A stretch of DNA of 64,000 bases from Clostridiales bacterium (GCA_029265405.1 JAJUJI010000013.1:34312-98311), one strand, 5' to 3'; positions 16,007 through 25,188 are shown, numbered from the stretch's first letter. Numbers and translations are program-made. The notes: generated by a model from the letters alone, not told the origin.

Positions 16007-18332
16007 GATTATAGCGGCGCTGCTGCTGCTTGCCTTGCCGCTGTCGCTTTGCGCTTGCGGAGGAAAAAACGGGGAAGCTGAAGCGAGCGACGCGGGAGGC
16101 GGCGGGGGAGGCGCCAACGGCTTGCGCAAGGTCAAGCTGGAGCATGTCTACTCAATAAAATATTTGGACGCAAAGCTCCAGGAGGGAGAATTCATAACCG
16201 GGATACGCTGCGCCGGAGATAAGGTTTACGTTACGGCGTATTACAGCCATGCGGAGGAGAAGGATGGCAATACAACATACAGCAACGGCACCTCGCTGTA
16301 CGCAATGAATCTGGACGGGTCGGACTTCAGGCTGCTCGCTACCTTTGCCGACAGCAACGAATATAACGAGGAGGACGGCAGCAGCACATATACAAATACC
16401 AGCAATATAATTCCTTGTCCGGACGGAACGCTGTGGTACTACAAACAGACGAGCGTTTCGGCGCCCGCCACCTTCAGCTACTCCAGCACGGGGCGGCTCA
16501 TACACGCCGATGCTGAGGGCAGGGAGCTGGCAAGCATAGATTCGTCTTCACTCAGCCAGAGCCCATATTTCTATATAAGCAGCATGTTCCTTTGCCCGAA
16601 CGGCGACCTTGTGCTGGCGTCTATGGACGGCATATCCGTTGTGGACGCGCAGGGCAAGCTTAAATATACAGTTCCCGCCAACAACTCGATGTTCACCGGG
16701 CTAACGATAACGGGCGACGGGGAGATAGTAGGGATTAAGAACACCTTCGACAGGGTGACCTTTGCGGGAAATATGACGCTTGCCAGGCTCAACGAGGAAA
16801 GCAAGACTTTTGAGGACCTGGGCACCGTGCCTCTTGCAAACATCCAGTCCTTTATAGGCGGAGAAGGCTCGACGGTGATAATAAACAGCGGCTCCTGCGT
16901 CTATACATATGATTTGCAGACTAAGGAGCTAAAGGAAATACTTAACTGGCTCAATTCAGACATGAACTATAACCGCGTTTCAAACTTAACAGTACTGCCT
17001 GAGGGCAAATTCATGATATCAGAGTACAGCGGCGACTACCAGAGCCTGTCCTTCGGCATACTTTCCAAAAAGTCCGAAGCGGATATCGTTGAAAAATATG
17101 TGATTAATTTTGCATCCGTCTACCTCGACTCAAACTTGCAGGACGCAATCATCCGCTTCAACAGGCAGAACGACGAATACCGAATACAATACCTGGACTA
17201 CTCGAAATACAACACAAGCTCGGATTACAACGGGGGCGTCAATCAGCTCAACTACGACATAGTGTCAGGCCAGATACCGGATCTGTTTTCCATGTCCGGC
17301 CTGCCATACAGCGTATACGCATCCAAGGGGCTGCTGGCCGACATGGGGGCGATAATGGCCTCCGACCCGTCATTCGACAAGTCCAAGTACCTTCAAAACG
17401 TGCTCGAAGCGCCTTCCTTCAACGGGAAAATATACAGCGCCATAGCTGCATTCACGGTGATGACAGTGGCCGGAAAGGCTGAAAATGTGGGAACCAAACC
17501 CGGCTGGACTATGGACGACCTGAAGGCGCTTATGCAAAAATTCCCAAATGCCCAGGCGTTTGCGAATGCCAGCAAAACCAATATGCTTTCCAATTTCAGC
17601 AATATGGCCATGAACAGCTATATAAACTATGATACGGGCGAGTGCTATTTCGACTCGGAGTCCTTTATTAAGATGCTGGAATTTTTAAACACCTTCCCGG
17701 ACCGAGTGGACTTTGGCGGCTTCGGAATGATGCAGCAGGATAACACACAGTATTCCCAGAGCAAGACCCTTCTTAGCGTACAATACCTCAACAGCTACTC
17801 CCAGATGCGCGACCTGGCGGAAACCTTCGGAGGCGAGTTTACGTTTATCGGCTTCCCCGTTCCCGAAGGCGTCGGTTCAACGATATCGCCCAGCCTTGAA
17901 ATCGCCATATCGTCAAAGAGCAATTTTACGGACGTGTGCTGGGAATTTGTAAAATACCTTCTTTCGGAGGAGTATCAAAGCCAGCTCAATTTCAGCTTCC
18001 CGGTCTACAGGAGCTGCCTGGACGCCCTTGCCCAAAAGGCCATGACGGAAACCGAGAGGGCGGCCGGAGGCGTGTTCGGCGGGATGGGCATGTTCGGCGG
18101 AGGAATGTTTGGCGGAGGGCAGACTGCAAAGGTGGAGCCCATAACCCAGGGGCAGGTGGACCAGATGAATGAAACCATTTTGAGCGTCGCCACGGTGGTG
18201 AGAAGCAACAGAGAGATACTCTCTATTATCGAGGAGGAAGCCGGAGCCTATTTTGCCAACCAAAAAACCGCCGCAGCCGTGGCCGCCACAATACAGAGCC
18301 GCGTGCAAATTTATCTCAGCGAAAACAGATAG
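15987..18332 (+). CDS. Lipoprotein with beta-propeller-like region fused to a sugar-binding-protein domain
   Basis: A 781-residue lipoprotein with a signal peptide and lipobox LCAC at residues 21-24. Residues about 40-370 contain repeated strand motifs (for example SLYAMNLDGSDFRLLATF, GRLIHADAEGRELASI) that look like propeller blades. Residues about 375-690 resemble a family 1 extracellular solute-binding protein (VYLDSNLQDAIIRFNRQN; DLFSMSGLPYS). A low-complexity Gly/Phe/Met loop (about 693-712) follows before a helical tail. The start ATG has ACGGAGG upstream and overlaps the preceding gene by 20 bases. It would be the ligand receptor for the two CUT1 permeases of this operon. The fusion is longer than ordinary binding proteins of about 450 residues. 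Confidence 0.8.
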   Translation: MSKRFVRIIAALLLLALPLSLCACGGKNGEAEASDAGGGGGGANGLRKVKLEHVYSIKYLDAKLQEGEFITGIRCAGDKVYVTAYYSHAEEKDGNTTYSNGTSLYAMNLDGSDFRLLATFADSNEYNEEDGSSTYTNTSNIIPCPDGTLWYYKQTSVSAPATFSYSSTGRLIHADAEGRELASIDSSSLSQSPYFYISSMFLCPNGDLVLASMDGISVVDAQGKLKYTVPANNSMFTGLTITGDGEIVGIKNTFDRVTFAGNMTLARLNEESKTFEDLGTVPLANIQSFIGGEGSTVIINSGSCVYTYDLQTKELKEILNWLNSDMNYNRVSNLTVLPEGKFMISEYSGDYQSLSFGILSKKSEADIVEKYVINFASVYLDSNLQDAIIRFNRQNDEYRIQYLDYSKYNTSSDYNGGVNQLNYDIVSGQIPDLFSMSGLPYSVYASKGLLADMGAIMASDPSFDKSKYLQNVLEAPSFNGKIYSAIAAFTVMTVAGKAENVGTKPGWTMDDLKALMQKFPNAQAFANASKTNMLSNFSNMAMNSYINYDTGECYFDSESFIKMLEFLNTFPDRVDFGGFGMMQQDNTQYSQSKTLLSVQYLNSYSQMRDLAETFGGEFTFIGFPVPEGVGSTISPSLEIAISSKSNFTDVCWEFVKYLLSEEYQSQLNFSFPVYRSCLDALAQKAMTETERAAGGVFGGMGMFGGGMFGGGQTAKVEPITQGQVDQMNETILSVATVVRSNREILSIIEEEAGAYFANQKTAAAVAATIQSRVQIYLSENR

Positions 18333-18375
18333 CTTTAAATAGCAAGCGCTCTAAAAGGCCCGCGAGGTCAAGACG

Positions 18376-18414
18376 GGCATGATTTGCCGCCATATGCAAA
18401 TCATGCCTTTTCCC
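18376..18414 (+). terminator. Rho-independent terminator of the five-gene transport operon
   Basis: GGCATGATTTG (18376-18386) pairs perfectly with CAAATCATGCC (18397-18407), followed by TTTTCCCTTT. It lies 44 bases after the binding-protein stop. Confidence 0.88.
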
Positions 18415-18426
18415 TTTGCAAGCTGG

Positions 18427-18455
18427 TTGATTTTTCAATTCAGTTGTGCTATACT
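18427..18455 (+). promoter_or_regulatory. Promoter of the ABC exporter gene
   Basis: TTGATT (18427-18432) and TATACT (18450-18455) are 17 bases apart, directly after the operon terminator. This gives the exporter gene separate transcription. Confidence 0.72.
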
Positions 18456-18513
18456 GCTTTCATAATAGAAAGGTGCCTTATTAAATTGAGGCCATAAAGA
18501 AAGGGTGCTTATA

Positions 18514-20619
18514 ATGGGTCCCGGAGGTCATATGGGGCGTCCTCCCATGGAGGAGCAGAGCAATATACCGAAGCCTAAAAGCGTCAGGGAGGTTCCCGCC
18601 TATTTGAAGGAGGTGGTGGGAGGCACGGTCTACCGCTTGGTCTACATATTCAAGCTGGTTTGGGAGGCCAAGCCGTCCCTGCTCTTTGTAATGATGTTTA
18701 TGACGGTGTACAACGGCGTCATGCCCATTGCGGGAACGCTGATAACAGCAAACCTGCTGGAGAAGATAGTCCTGTCCTTTACCCAGGAGGTCAATCTGAT
18801 GATACCCTTGGGTCTGCAATTCGGATACACTTTTTTAAACGGGCTTGTGTCCAGCCTCAACAGCATTATCACCAGGATATCCGGCGAACTGGTCACAAAC
18901 CATATCAAGATAAAAATAATGAAAAAGGCCAAGGAGGTGGATTTGGCCTCCTTCGACATGCCCGATTTCTACTCAAGATTGGAAAATGCCAGCCGGGAGG
19001 CCGGCGTGCGGCCGGTAAACATACTCAATTCCTCGTTCGAGCTGGTCAGCAGGATAATATCCCTGCTGGCCTATGTGGGCATACTTGTGGGGCTTTTAAA
19101 GAGGCTCAATTGGACGGCCTATATATTCTTCATTATGTTTGTGGCTCTGTCCATATTGTCCGCGTGGGTGTCCTTCCACTACAGGCGCAAAAATTACATT
19201 TACATGCTTTTCAGATCCAAGGACCGGCGCCAGCTTGAGTATTACAGCAACATCATGGTAAACAAGGACGTTGTAAAGGAGATCCGGCTCTTCAATCTCT
19301 CCGATCTTTTTATAGGGCGGTACAACGAGATATTCGTAAAGTATTTCAAGGGGATAAAGTCTATCATATGGAGAGAAGGCGGATGGAATATAGGCCTTAC
19401 GCTGTGCACCGCCGCCCTCAACATGGCATTGTTTTATCTTGTGGCAACAAACGTTAAGCAAATAGGCGATTATTCGGTCTATACCAGCGCGCTTAACGCC
19501 ATATCGGCCGGGGTTACGGCTCTTATTTCAACTACCGCTATGATATATGAAGGCTCGCTGTTTATAGACAACATGATACAGTTCATGAAAGAAAAAAAGA
19601 CCATTGTTCCGGCGGTAGCCGAGCCGGTCAAGCCTCTGCGGCATTGCGGGCATACCATAGAGCTGCGCAACGTCAGCTTCGCTTACCCCGGCACGGAGCG
19701 GCTGGTGCTGAAAAACATTAATCTTACGCTGAACGCGGGTGAAAGCGCGGTGCTGGTAGGGCTGAACGGCGCGGGCAAAACCACGCTGATCAAGCTCATA
19801 ACCCGCCTATACGACCCTACTGAGGGAGAAATACTGCTCGACGGAGTTAACATTAAAAATTATGACATATCCGAGCTATACAAGCTGTACGGGATAATAT
19901 TCCAGGATTTTGGAAAATACGCCGTTACCGTGACCGAGAACATAGCCTTCGGAGATATCAATAAAAAAATAGAGAGGGAAAATATAGAATATGCCGCTCG
20001 CCAAGCCGGGGCGGACCAGTTCATAGATTCGCTTCCGCAGGGCTATGATACTCCACTTATGCGCTATTTTGAGACCAGCGGCATAGAGCTATCCATAGGC
20101 CAGTGGCAGAAGCTGTCGATTGCCAGAGCTTTTTACTCCGACTCCGACATCCTTATTCTTGACGAGCCTACAGCCTCGCTTGACCCTATGGCGGAGCAGG
20201 AAATATTCAACCAGTTTGACGCGCTGAGAAAGGGCAAAACTACCATATTCGTGTCGCACAGGCTTTCCAGCGCCACTACCGCTAATAAGATAATAGTCCT
20301 GAAAGACGGAGAGATTGCAGAGATAGGAGATCATCAGGAGCTGATGGCCAAACGCGGAGAGTACTATACGCTGTTTTCTACGCAGGCAAAGCGCTATATA
20401 TCATCGGAAAGCGACAGCATACGCGAGACGAATTTTGTCCAGCAGGGCGGCAGCTTTAGATTCGCTTTCCCCGAGGGCTTCGTGCCGGGCGCCAAAGGCG
20501 CCGCGGCGTCCGGCTTCAGGAGACTGGCGGGGGCCGGGCCGGCCGGCCAATGGGCGCAGCTCATGGGGCAGGAGGAAAACGCTCCGACGCCGCCTGACGG
20601 GCGCGCCGTTCCGGATTGA
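18514..20619 (+). CDS. ABC exporter, fused membrane and ATPase domains
   Basis: A 701-residue type IV (exporter-fold) half transporter. Six membrane helices lie at about residues 45-330 and a nucleotide-binding domain at about 385-615. It has Walker A GLNGAGKTT, Walker B DILILDEPTASLDP and H-loop FVSHRLS. The signature is LSIGQWQ rather than LSGGQ, a form seen in some peptide exporters. About 75 residues follow the ATPase domain, rich in Gly, Ala and Pro. It would dimerise and export a lipid, drug or peptide. The ATG at 18514 has GAAAGG upstream; a GTG three codons earlier lacks spacing. It follows the importer/fusion-protein operon but has its own promoter. No precursor peptide gene was found beside it. 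Confidence 0.88.
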   Translation: MGPGGHMGRPPMEEQSNIPKPKSVREVPAYLKEVVGGTVYRLVYIFKLVWEAKPSLLFVMMFMTVYNGVMPIAGTLITANLLEKIVLSFTQEVNLMIPLGLQFGYTFLNGLVSSLNSIITRISGELVTNHIKIKIMKKAKEVDLASFDMPDFYSRLENASREAGVRPVNILNSSFELVSRIISLLAYVGILVGLLKRLNWTAYIFFIMFVALSILSAWVSFHYRRKNYIYMLFRSKDRRQLEYYSNIMVNKDVVKEIRLFNLSDLFIGRYNEIFVKYFKGIKSIIWREGGWNIGLTLCTAALNMALFYLVATNVKQIGDYSVYTSALNAISAGVTALISTTAMIYEGSLFIDNMIQFMKEKKTIVPAVAEPVKPLRHCGHTIELRNVSFAYPGTERLVLKNINLTLNAGESAVLVGLNGAGKTTLIKLITRLYDPTEGEILLDGVNIKNYDISELYKLYGIIFQDFGKYAVTVTENIAFGDINKKIERENIEYAARQAGADQFIDSLPQGYDTPLMRYFETSGIELSIGQWQKLSIARAFYSDSDILILDEPTASLDPMAEQEIFNQFDALRKGKTTIFVSHRLSSATTANKIIVLKDGEIAEIGDHQELMAKRGEYYTLFSTQAKRYISSESDSIRETNFVQQGGSFRFAFPEGFVPGAKGAAASGFRRLAGAGPAGQWAQLMGQEENAPTPPDGRAVPD

Positions 20620-20649
20620 GAAGCGCCAAGGCTCCGGTTGATAAGCCGC

Positions 20650-20696
20650 AAGGCGGACGGATAGCTTATTTCCGTCCGCCTTGTAAACTTTTTTAA
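20650..20696 (+). terminator. Terminator of the ABC exporter gene
   Basis: AAGGCGGACGGA (20650-20661) pairs perfectly with TCCGTCCGCCTT (20671-20682), followed a few bases on by TTTTTT. Confidence 0.85.
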
Positions 20697-20771
20697 AGCG
20701 ATAAGTTGAAAATTACTAAAAAAGAGCCTAAATATGACTTTAAATCAGGCTTATTTGTTACCTCAGTTCAA

Positions 20772-20800
20772 TTGACAGCAGAAAAAGACGGTGCTATAAT
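20772..20800 (+). promoter_or_regulatory. Consensus promoter of tRNA-Leu
   Basis: TTGACA (20772-20777) and TATAAT (20795-20800) are 17 bases apart, a perfect sigma-A-type match, 74 bases before the mature tRNA 5' end. The GC-rich leader between them must be trimmed off. Confidence 0.9.
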
Positions 20801-20874
20801 CCGTACTTGCCGAGGGCGCCGCATGAGCGCGTCGCCGAGCGGAGATGAGCTGAGCGGCGGTCCGGCGGAAATTC

Positions 20875-20961
20875 GCCGGTGTGGCGGAACAGGCAGACGC
20901 AAGGGACTTAAAATCCCTCGGTGGCGACACCATACCGGTTCGATCCCGGTCACCGGCACCA
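20875..20961 (+). tRNA. tRNA-Leu (anticodon TAA)
   Basis: An 87-nt class II tRNA. The acceptor stem is GCCGGTG/CACCGGC, the anticodon stem AGGGA/TCCCT around CTTAAAA (anticodon TAA), the variable arm is long (CGGTGGCGACACC), the T loop TTCGATC, and the CCA is encoded at 20959-20961. Confidence 0.96.
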
Positions 20962-21040
20962 TAGAACCGTTTGATGAGAAGGTTTGTCGATGCGATGGCA
21001 GACGCTTGTTGGGCGGTATTTTTATGCGCTGAAAACCGTC

Positions 21041-21070
21041 AGGCATAAAAAGGCATAAAAAGGCATAAAA
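21041..21070 (+). repeat. Three tandem copies of a 10-bp repeat
   Basis: AGGCATAAAA is repeated exactly three times head to tail, about 80 bases after tRNA-Leu. The unit is close to one helical turn. There are no spacers, so it is not a CRISPR array. Confidence 0.9.
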
Positions 21071-21194
21071 AGCAAGATCTGTTAATAAAAAATGGGGATT
21101 GCGCTAAACCTATAAGCGGTTTAAGCAAACCCGGCGGTGCGGGCGGCGGGCCGCGCGCTTTCGCGCCCGGAAAAAACACGGAGGTTGTATAGTT

Positions 21195-22601
21195 TTGCTT
21201 AAAATATCATATGGCTGCGCCACGGATGCGAATCTGGACTTTGACAGGCTTGCGCAGCCGGTTCTTTACCGCGCCCATACGGAAATCCAGGGCATGGCCG
21301 AAAGGATAAGCGCCGAAACGGCTTCTGCGCTGCACCAGGCGCGAATAATGGATTTCATTGGGTCGGTCAACTTCATTATCGGAGTTTTGTTCTTTTGCTG
21401 CTATGCTTATCAGCTTTTTTATCTTATAGTGCCATGGATAAAAAAATACAAGCCGACGGGCGAAGAAAAGATGCACAGGTACGCGGTGCTTATCGCCGCC
21501 AGAAACGAGAGCGGCGTTATTGGGCAGCTCATAGAAAGCATAAAAAAGCAGAGCTATCCTTCGGAGCTTGTAACGGTATTCGTAGTGGCCGACAACTGTA
21601 CGGACAATACCGCCGAAATAGCCGAGAACGCCGGAGCCGTGGTGTACCGAAGGTTCAACAGGCAGCAGGTTGGCAAGGGCTACGCGCTGGATTTTCTGCT
21701 GGCGAGGATCAGGGAAGACTACGCCGATAAACCCTTTGACGCGTTTATAGTGTTCGACGCGGACAATATCCTTGACCGGAACTATATAAGCGAAATGAAT
21801 AAGGTGTTTTCCGACGGATACGACATTATCACAAGCTACCGGAATTCAAAAAATTACGACGACAACTGGATCTCGGCCGGGTATTCGCTTTGGTTCCTCA
21901 GGGAATCCAGATACCTCAACGGCGCCAGAATGCTCTTGAATACGAGCTGCGCGATTTCCGGCACCGGCTTCTGCGTATCCAGGGCCGTTATAGAGAAGGA
22001 CGGCGGCTGGAAGTACTATCTTCTGACTGAGGACATCGAGTTTACCGTTGATCACGTGCTGAAGGGCTACAAGATAGGCTTTGCCGAGAAGGCCGTGCTT
22101 TACGACGAGCAGCCTACAAGGTTCAGCCAGTCGTGGCTGCAAAGGCTGCGCTGGTCGAAGGGATTTTTGCAGGTATGGTTTAAATATGGAGCAAGGCTTG
22201 TTAAAAATATATTCAACGGCAAGGGCATTTCCTGCTACGATATGACAATGACGATTATGCCGGCGTTTTTTCTTACGATTGCCTGCCTATGCTTGAATAT
22301 CGCGGCGCAAATAGCGGGAATCATACTGGATATCAGAGTAACCATTTTGTTTGACAGCCTAATTGACAGCCTGCGCAATTCGTATCTATTGCTTTATATT
22401 GTGGGCCTTGTCACCACGGTAACGGAATGGAAGCAGATACGCTGCTCGCCGGCAAAGAAGATATTGTATACCTTTACCTTCCCGCTCTTTATGTTTACTT
22501 ATGTTCCCATTTCCATAGTGGCCATCTTCGCAAAGGTGGAATGGAAGCCCATAGCACACACGAAAATAGCCAGCGCCGAAGTTTTAGGAAATACGCGCTG
22601 A
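21195..22601 (+). CDS. Family 2 glycosyltransferase, membrane-bound
   Basis: A 468-residue processive-type glycosyltransferase. A membrane helix (about 55-80) precedes the GT-A catalytic domain (about 92-320). The domain has AARNESGVIGQLIESI, the metal-binding DADN (after IVFD), TEDIEF and the QRLRW motif of hyaluronan/chitin/cellulose synthase-like enzymes. About three membrane segments follow. It would build a cell-surface or exported polysaccharide. GGAGG lies 10 bases before the TTG at 21195, so that start is used; a shorter product from ATG at codon 52 cannot be excluded. The first 50 residues have no recognisable domain. It stands alone between tRNA-Leu and an AT-rich spacer. Confidence 0.86.
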   Translation: MLKISYGCATDANLDFDRLAQPVLYRAHTEIQGMAERISAETASALHQARIMDFIGSVNFIIGVLFFCCYAYQLFYLIVPWIKKYKPTGEEKMHRYAVLIAARNESGVIGQLIESIKKQSYPSELVTVFVVADNCTDNTAEIAENAGAVVYRRFNRQQVGKGYALDFLLARIREDYADKPFDAFIVFDADNILDRNYISEMNKVFSDGYDIITSYRNSKNYDDNWISAGYSLWFLRESRYLNGARMLLNTSCAISGTGFCVSRAVIEKDGGWKYYLLTEDIEFTVDHVLKGYKIGFAEKAVLYDEQPTRFSQSWLQRLRWSKGFLQVWFKYGARLVKNIFNGKGISCYDMTMTIMPAFFLTIACLCLNIAAQIAGIILDIRVTILFDSLIDSLRNSYLLLYIVGLVTTVTEWKQIRCSPAKKILYTFTFPLFMFTYVPISIVAIFAKVEWKPIAHTKIASAEVLGNTR

Positions 22602-22606
22602 TCGAA

Positions 22607-22642
22607 AACAGCCTCAGGCCCGCATTGATCTGAGGCTGTTTA
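22607..22642 (+). terminator. Probable terminator after the glycosyltransferase
   Basis: AACAGCCTCAG (22607-22617) pairs with CTGAGGCTGTT (22630-22640). The T-tract is short, so termination may be weak. Confidence 0.65.
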
Positions 22643-23399
22643 TGCTATGCTGCATTTGCTTTTTCCGCGCCACTATTATCTCAATCCGAACAAAAACCAA
22701 GAAATAAACAAGGAAATAAAACACATTCAAGCAATATTTAGCGCATATTTGCCAGGTGCAGAGTGTTTGTATAATGCCGACTCTGCGCCTGGCATAATTT
22801 TATAATATTTATTTAATGACGCGTTACTATGAGATGCTGAAATCAGACGCATGCAATACAGACTGAATTTAACTAACATTTATGAGGTCATAAAAATAAT
22901 GTATTTCAAAACCTCGCAATGCTCGTGATACAATGCAAAAAAGAAATAAAAACAAAACAAATTACTATAATTAATTAATATATTTATAAAAATAATATAG
23001 CGAATTGATAAACCGTCAAGCCCGCATAATACGCGCTCGGCAAACGATGACCCCTCGAGTGCTGGCATTGCTCTTGGAGCTATATTGCTATTAAATAAAT
23101 GATGAGAGTCAGGCTGCATACGGGAATTATTATTTGAAGCACCCCGAGGCGTTGATGGACGCCGATAAAACGACCTTCACGCCGGCTTCGTTTTTATGGG
23201 GAAGCGGTTGTATTTGCTTCCCTGGAAAACAATGGCGCACAAATAAACGATGGCGTTCTCCCGCGCAATAATCAGGTTGGCAACTTATTAGCTTGGCAAC
23301 AATTTTATCTCTGAACTGCTGAATAAGCAAAGAACAAAGGCAGGGCCGGAGTGCAATTTATTGCGGCAATCCACAATTATTACGAAGAGGAGAATAATT
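22643..23399. other. AT-rich spacer with one inverted repeat and no supported gene
   Basis: There is no frame with both a ribosome site and family features. One imperfect inverted repeat (22751-22764 with 22780-22793, GCCAGGTGCAGAGT type, one mismatch) is followed by an AT-rich tract and could be a weak terminator or structured RNA. Between about 23000 and 23330 base composition rises towards that of coding DNA without a credible gene, which could be decayed coding sequence. Confidence 0.5.
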
Positions 23400-24833
23400 A
23401 TGCAAAAAAAGAGTATCGGCTTTGGCTCTCGGGGAACGATTTTGATATTATACCAGATGCTGGCATACGCAGGCTATACAGCATTTACAAATTTCCCGCA
23501 AAATGCTATGAGCCAGTACTACGGAGGCACAACGACCACTACCCTGATGAACCTGATCGGAAGCTTGGCTGGATACCTGATTACCTACTTTATTATCGCG
23601 CCGCGCATAGGCCGCATTAAAAGCGCAAAGCGTGTCGGAATAGCGATAGGCCTTGTTTCGCTGGTCTTCTGCGCTCTGATTTGCGTTGTTCCTCCCACTA
23701 TGATCACCCTGTGGTGCGTCTTTTTTGTTCTGGTTTTAATAACCACCCAGCTTTGGGCTTGCTTCTTTGTGACTCTGCTTATTGGAAACTGGTTTCCCCG
23801 CCGCAAGGGTACCGTTATGGGCATCGTTACTATGTCATTTCCTATAGTTACAGGCATATGTCTTAATCTTTTTATGATCCAGCATGGAATATCCTTGGGC
23901 AAGGGAATGTCGCTGGCCGAGGCTAATCTGGCTGCATTCTCCCCCTACTGGTTGATTTCACTGCTTGGCATCATCATCTGCGGCCTATTCCTGAAAGATT
24001 TTCCGGAGCAGTGCGGAGCCTATCGCGATAATGATAAGAGCTTTACTGCCGAGATGGCCAATCAGATGCTTGCCGCCGAGCTTGAGGCAAGAAAAAAGTC
24101 GGTCTGGAAGCGCTCAAAGATTTGGGGTTGCAAAGACTGGTGGCTGATGGCTATACCAAACTCTCTGCTGTTGTCTTGCGCTATAGCTTTCATGGTTCAA
24201 ATCATTCCCGTTTTGATGCGTTACAATAACGAACTGGGCGTTTTGGCCATTCCCGGCTTTGTCCTGATGAGCCAGGGTTATTCCGCCGTACTCTTCGGCC
24301 TGTCTATTTTCGCCTGCTTTGGAAGCTGGCTGCTGGGTGTTATCGACACCAAGTATGGCACTCGGACTGCCGTATTCATTACATCCATAATGATGCTGAT
24401 CTCTGGACTTGTCGGCATTATAGACAACCCTTGGTGCGCTGTTGCGGCCTGCTGGATCCTGGGCTTGTTTATGGGAGCTTCCTCCAACTTCGGCCTAAGC
24501 GCCATAGTACGCTATTGGCGCCAGGAGGACTTTCCGGCTGTTTACTCGGGCGCGCCTCCGCTGGGCACTGTAATAGGCGCCGCCCTGCCCTTTGTTGTGG
24601 CGTCCATCGCTGCGCGCTTCACCTACAACGGCGCGTTTCTGTTTGTCGCGCTCATGGCGGTAATAAGCATAGCCAGCGTCCTGCTGTTTGACCCCAAAGG
24701 CATTATCAAATACGACAATAAGCTTAGAGAGGCCGCCGGACTGCCTATAGACGACGTATTGGAGCAGCGTCTGAACCGTGAAAAAAACAACAGAAGGACT
24801 GTTGTCGCGATAAATAGGACTGCTGCAAAATAA
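23400..24833 (+). CDS. MFS transporter, OFA (oxalate/formate antiporter-like) type
   Basis: A 477-residue permease with about 12 membrane helices. The segment GNWFPRRKGTVMGIVTMSFP matches the loop 4-5 region of OxlT-like and monocarboxylate MFS carriers, where an aromatic-Pro-Arg-Arg motif precedes a Gly-rich helix. The FGSWLLGVIDTKYGTR block is the MFS motif between the two halves. It probably moves an organic anion. The ATG at 23400 has GAAGAGGAG upstream; the frame extends 13 codons further without a site. Its neighbours give no substrate clue: it is isolated by large AT-rich spacers on both sides. Confidence 0.87.
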   Translation: MQKKSIGFGSRGTILILYQMLAYAGYTAFTNFPQNAMSQYYGGTTTTTLMNLIGSLAGYLITYFIIAPRIGRIKSAKRVGIAIGLVSLVFCALICVVPPTMITLWCVFFVLVLITTQLWACFFVTLLIGNWFPRRKGTVMGIVTMSFPIVTGICLNLFMIQHGISLGKGMSLAEANLAAFSPYWLISLLGIIICGLFLKDFPEQCGAYRDNDKSFTAEMANQMLAAELEARKKSVWKRSKIWGCKDWWLMAIPNSLLLSCAIAFMVQIIPVLMRYNNELGVLAIPGFVLMSQGYSAVLFGLSIFACFGSWLLGVIDTKYGTRTAVFITSIMMLISGLVGIIDNPWCAVAACWILGLFMGASSNFGLSAIVRYWRQEDFPAVYSGAPPLGTVIGAALPFVVASIAARFTYNGAFLFVALMAVISIASVLLFDPKGIIKYDNKLREAAGLPIDDVLEQRLNREKNNRRTVVAINRTAAK

Positions 24834-25035
24834 ATTATCAATTATAACGGCCTTATATCCAACACATCGTGTTAAAGCAATAGCGGTATTAACATAAAGG
24901 AAAAATCAACCAGTTATGGCAAGCATATTATATTGTCCCCAATTGTAAAATAATTTAGGCCATAATTTAAACAATTTAAAAAATGCATTATTATTTTGCC
25001 GGATGTATAATCGTGGCATTAATGCGCTTATTTAA

Positions 25036-25089
25036 GGATGTCAAGTGCTGGCGTGAGCGTAAGCAAGCTCGCTTCAGCGCTTGACATCC
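25036..25089. repeat. Long imperfect hairpin (23-nt arms)
   Basis: The left arm 25036-25058 and right arm 25067-25089 pair with four mismatches around an 8-base loop. The outer ends GGATGTCAAG and CTTGACATCC are perfect. No T-tract follows on either strand, so it is not an ordinary terminator. It could be a repeat element, a cruciform or a structured RNA. Confidence 0.7.
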
Positions 25090-25169
25090 ATTACGTTTGC
25101 ATACCTTCGCCTTCCTGACTGTTGCGGCAGACCGGTTGCCTTCCGGCTGCCATTTTACCGATTGCAATA

Positions 25170-25188
25170 ATATTACATAATGTAATAT
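25170..25188. promoter_or_regulatory. 19-bp palindrome, candidate operator
   Basis: ATATTACAT and ATGTAATAT are perfect inverted arms around a single A. It lies in the spacer between the MFS gene and tsaD with no clear owner. Confidence 0.4.

Noticed and set aside
18333..18513. Precursor peptide gene for the neighbouring ABC exporter
   Set aside because: The interval holds only a terminator and a promoter; no short frame with a ribosome site was found.
21041..21070. CRISPR array
   Set aside because: The repeat units are 10 bp and contiguous, with no spacers and no cas genes nearby.
22880..23119. 79-codon minus-strand frame in the AT-rich spacer
   Set aside because: No ribosome site and an abrupt change in composition half way; kept only as possible decayed DNA.
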